In this document: in pieces, positions 62,270-64,000 of the stretch | Layout: each line of letters starts with the position of its first letter | Position numbering within the stretch: the first letter of the stretch is position 1 | Assembly (NCBI GenBank): GCA_029203105.1 | Contig: CP119318.1 | Span: forward strand, 4,726,501-4,790,500 | DNA length: 64,000 nucleotides | Direction: 5' to 3' | Source: Candidatus Kaistia colombiensis | GTDB lineage: Bacteria; Pseudomonadota; Alphaproteobacteria; Rhizobiales; Kaistiaceae | Translations under genes and position numbers: made by a program | The notes under the pieces: generated by a model | What the model was told of the DNA's origin: nothing | Database searches by the model: none | What the model saw: the letters and a program-made list of their open reading frames with translations, nothing else

Positions 62270-62842
62270 TCAGCCAAGCTTTGGCGCAGCGATCAGTTCG
62301 TCCTCGGTCAGGATGTAATCGAGGGGGATGTCGTGCGGCTCAAAGGGGACTTTGTCGACCTCCTGCACCGCGAAGGCAAGCCCAACCAGCAAAGGTTGCG
62401 CGCCGGAAGCGACCAGGCCGGCGACGGCGCGATCGTAATGACCCTTGCCGTAACCGATCCGATGCCCGCGCCGGTCGAAGGCGGCGAGTGGCAGGATGAC
62501 GATGTCGGGAATGACGAAAGGCGCGGCGACAGAAGGACCGACCGTGCCGAAGCCGGCCGGCTCGAGCACCGCCCCCACCTCCCAGCGCCGGAACAGCAGC
62601 GTCTCCGCATCGAGCAGAACCGGCAGCGCGATCGCCGCGCCGGCGCGCCGCGCCCGTTCCAGCAGTGGTCTCGGATCGGCCTCGCTGCGGATCGGCCAAT
62701 AGCCGGAAACAATGCGACCCGGCTGGTCGAACAGCGACCCGGCGTGGCGGAGGATCCGGCCGCCGGCGGCGGCGCGCGCAGACAGATCGACCGCGTCGCG
62801 TCGGGCAAGGGCGGCGGCGCGAAGCTGATTCTTGTTCGTCAC
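62270..62842 (-). CDS. fau: 5-formyltetrahydrofolate cyclo-ligase
   Basis: The 190-residue enzyme converts 5-formyl-THF to 5,10-methenyl-THF. ATP and substrate loops are seen in RRDAVDLSARAAAGGRIL and the C-terminal DRRGHRIGYGKGHYDRAVA. It lies directly downstream of the 6S RNA, as across Proteobacteria, and probably shares its promoter. Confidence 0.95.
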   Translation of the reverse strand: MTNKNQLRAAALARRDAVDLSARAAAGGRILRHAGSLFDQPGRIVSGYWPIRSEADPRPLLERARRAGAAIALPVLLDAETLLFRRWEVGAVLEPAGFGTVGPSVAAPFVIPDIVILPLAAFDRRGHRIGYGKGHYDRAVAGLVASGAQPLLVGLAFAVQEVDKVPFEPHDIPLDYILTEDELIAAPKLG

Positions 62843-62892
62843 GGCAACGCAAAGGCTGGAAGGAAGAAGAGGTGGCGAGCCACGATGGGCCG

Positions 62893-63040
62893 ATGGAGTG
62901 ATCGATCCCGGGAACCTACAGCGTAGGTGGGCGCCGTATGTCCGGAACCAGGGCTCCGGTCAGGGACAGCTCCCTTTTGGATCGATAAGGCCCCGGGGAA
63001 TTGTGAGCTCCTGTCGCACCGCGCAGCCTCGCCGACAACA
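62893..63040 (-). ncRNA. ssrS: 6S RNA (SsrS), alphaproteobacterial type
   Basis: Between zapA and the 5-FCL gene, the minus strand contains AAAAGGGAGCTGTCCCTGAC and CGCCCACCTACGCTGTAGGT, both hallmark blocks of alphaproteobacterial 6S RNA, with GGGATCGAT and ATCGATCC closing the long helix. 6S RNA binds sigma-70 RNA polymerase in stationary phase. The ends are approximate; a TATATT at about 63042-63047 (minus strand) may be its -10 box. Confidence 0.85.
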
Positions 63041-63136
63041 AATATAGGGGAGCGCGAGCCGCTTAGCCAGCAATCTCGACGCGATGTGCGCAGGAAGATT
63101 TCCTGCGACCGGTCTTGCGGCCGCGACCGCACCGGA

Positions 63137-63508
63137 TCAGTCGCGCTTGTCGACGGAAACGAGCTTCTGGGCCAGGGTTTCGAGGCGGCCGGCCGCCTGG
63201 TCGATGGCCCGGGCGATGCTCGCCTCGGATTCCTCGAAGCGGGAGACCACGGCCGTCTTGGTCTCGTTGACGGCGGCGAGTTCCGCCTCGAGCCGACGGA
63301 TGCGGCGATGCGCCTCGGCCAGGTCGTCGCCCATGGTGATCGCCGCCATGACGGTCAGGCGCTGGTCGCCGATCTCGCCAAAGCTCTGGCGCAACTGGCC
63401 GATGATCTCGTTCAGCCGGTCGGCCAGGCCCTCGAGATGGGCCTCCTGGCCGTCGTCGCAGGCCATGCGGTAGGTTTTGCCGTTAATCGTTACATTGACC
63501 TGCGGCAT
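63137..63508 (-). CDS. zapA: Cell division protein ZapA
   Basis: The 123-residue protein reads VNVTINGKTYRMACDDGQEA followed by LADRLNEIIGQLRQSFG, then a long coiled coil. ZapA bundles FtsZ filaments at the division site. It lies immediately upstream of the 6S RNA, as is typical, and 112 bases downstream of the DUF4164 gene. Confidence 0.95.
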   Translation of the reverse strand: MPQVNVTINGKTYRMACDDGQEAHLEGLADRLNEIIGQLRQSFGEIGDQRLTVMAAITMGDDLAEAHRRIRRLEAELAAVNETKTAVVSRFEESEASIARAIDQAAGRLETLAQKLVSVDKRD

Positions 63509-63620
63509 TGTTTCTCCCGTCGGGCCCGTTCACCGCTTCCGTACATCGGCGAACGACCCTAGCTCCTTGGTTGATCGCGTTTTCTTCACGCGAACCGGTA
63601 CCCACTCGCTCGAAAACGCG

Positions 63621-63902
63621 TCAGCCGTCGTGCCGTTCGAGCACGGAGCGAATCGTTTCCATGGCGGCGACGAGTCGGCGGGAAACTTCCTTGTTGGCCT
63701 CTTCCAGCCGTTCGGAGCGGGCTTCCGCCGCGTCGACGGATTGCGCCAGCCGCGAGCGATCGAGGCCGATGCGCTGCATTTCGGTTTCGATCTCGCCGAG
63801 CCGCGCGCCGGCGTTGAGCCGGCGGTCGACCGCGCCCTCCAGCCCGTCCAGCGCCGCGCTCAAGCGCCGCAACGCACCGTCAATGGGCGACGCCCCTCGC
63901 AT
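63621..63902 (-). CDS. DUF4164 coiled-coil protein
   Basis: The 93-residue coiled-coil protein (GALRRLSAALDGLEGAVDRRL then heptads to IRSVLERHDG) matches DUF4164, found upstream of zapA in many Hyphomicrobiales. Function unknown; partnership with ZapA is plausible from position. The ATG at 63902 has CAGGGAG upstream; the frame is open to 63950. The remaining 98 bases to the window end hold no recognisable feature. Confidence 0.82.
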   Translation of the reverse strand: MRGASPIDGALRRLSAALDGLEGAVDRRLNAGARLGEIETEMQRIGLDRSRLAQSVDAAEARSERLEEANKEVSRRLVAAMETIRSVLERHDG

Positions 63903-64000
63903 TGTGGCGGAATCTCCCTGATGCAGCCGGCCAGAAATTGTCCCGGACATTAGGCAGGCCCGAAACAGGGCGTCAATGGCCTATCCGGCAACGGGCATTT

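Overview
The window is about 64 kb of GC-rich (roughly 65%) chromosomal DNA from an alphaproteobacterium, most likely of the order Hyphomicrobiales (Rhizobiales). The evidence is a CckA-type phosphorelay set (divK, ctrA, chpT), an EipA/DUF1134 envelope protein, DUF3572, DUF983 and DUF4164 proteins, an alphaproteobacterial 6S RNA between zapA and the 5-formyltetrahydrofolate cyclo-ligase gene, and the order yebC-ruvCAB-ybgC-tolQRAB-pal-cpoB-tilS-ftsH-glmM. The genus cannot be fixed from the sequence. Almost everything is core housekeeping. I see no prophage, insertion sequence, integrase, CRISPR array or toxin-antitoxin pair.

Layout. 1-3.4 kb: metallo-hydrolase (partial), YqaA membrane protein, ruvX, AidB-like acyl-CoA dehydrogenase. 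3.4-13.7 kb: rnr (many indels), topA, a small conserved protein, dprA, plsY, and the pyrC-like/pyrB pair. 13.9-24.7 kb: DUF983, an MFS exporter, rpmG, then a cell-cycle block (divK, DUF3572, GNAT, fliJ, ctrA, chpT), eipA, a coiled-coil membrane protein and a divergent SDR/LysR pair. 24.7-31.6 kb: tRNA-Glu, an rluD-type pseudouridine synthase head to head with a small membrane protein, rpoH, a cyclase-TPR protein, and a TPP-riboswitch-controlled permease plus binding protein. 31.6-44.5 kb: a large proline-rich membrane protein, purA, a DUF4139 protein, an EamA transporter, serA, serC, an outer-membrane beta-barrel, glmM and an isochorismatase. 44.5-64 kb: one long minus-strand run, ftsH-tilS-cpoB-pal-tolB-tolA-tolR-tolQ-ybgC-ruvB-ruvA-ruvC-yebC, then Sel1, ThiE-like and IMPase-like proteins, YmdB, 5-FCL, 6S RNA, zapA and DUF4164.

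How genes work together. DivK, ChpT and CtrA are parts of one phosphorelay, and a perfect CtrA box (TTAA-N7-TTAAC) lies upstream of the outer-membrane protein gene at 42 kb. Tol-Pal with CpoB and YbgC couples envelope constriction to division. RuvA/B/C and RuvX handle Holliday junctions. SerA/SerC supply serine, with a probable serC leader RNA. PyrB and a HxH-less dihydroorotase homologue supply pyrimidines.

Most striking points. (1) rnr, divK, ctrA and rpoH carry single-base indels with no substitution decay, which points to sequence or assembly error rather than gene loss. (2) Two families of nested palindromic repeats occur, one of which brackets serA. (3) The ctrA leader carries several GANTC and CtrA-like sites. 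(4) Three proteins have degenerate active sites (PyrC-like, IMPase-like, ThiE-like). (5) Start codons overlap head to head at 25302. (6) The thiamine-precursor transporter has no adjacent ATPase. I found no convincing wholly new system.
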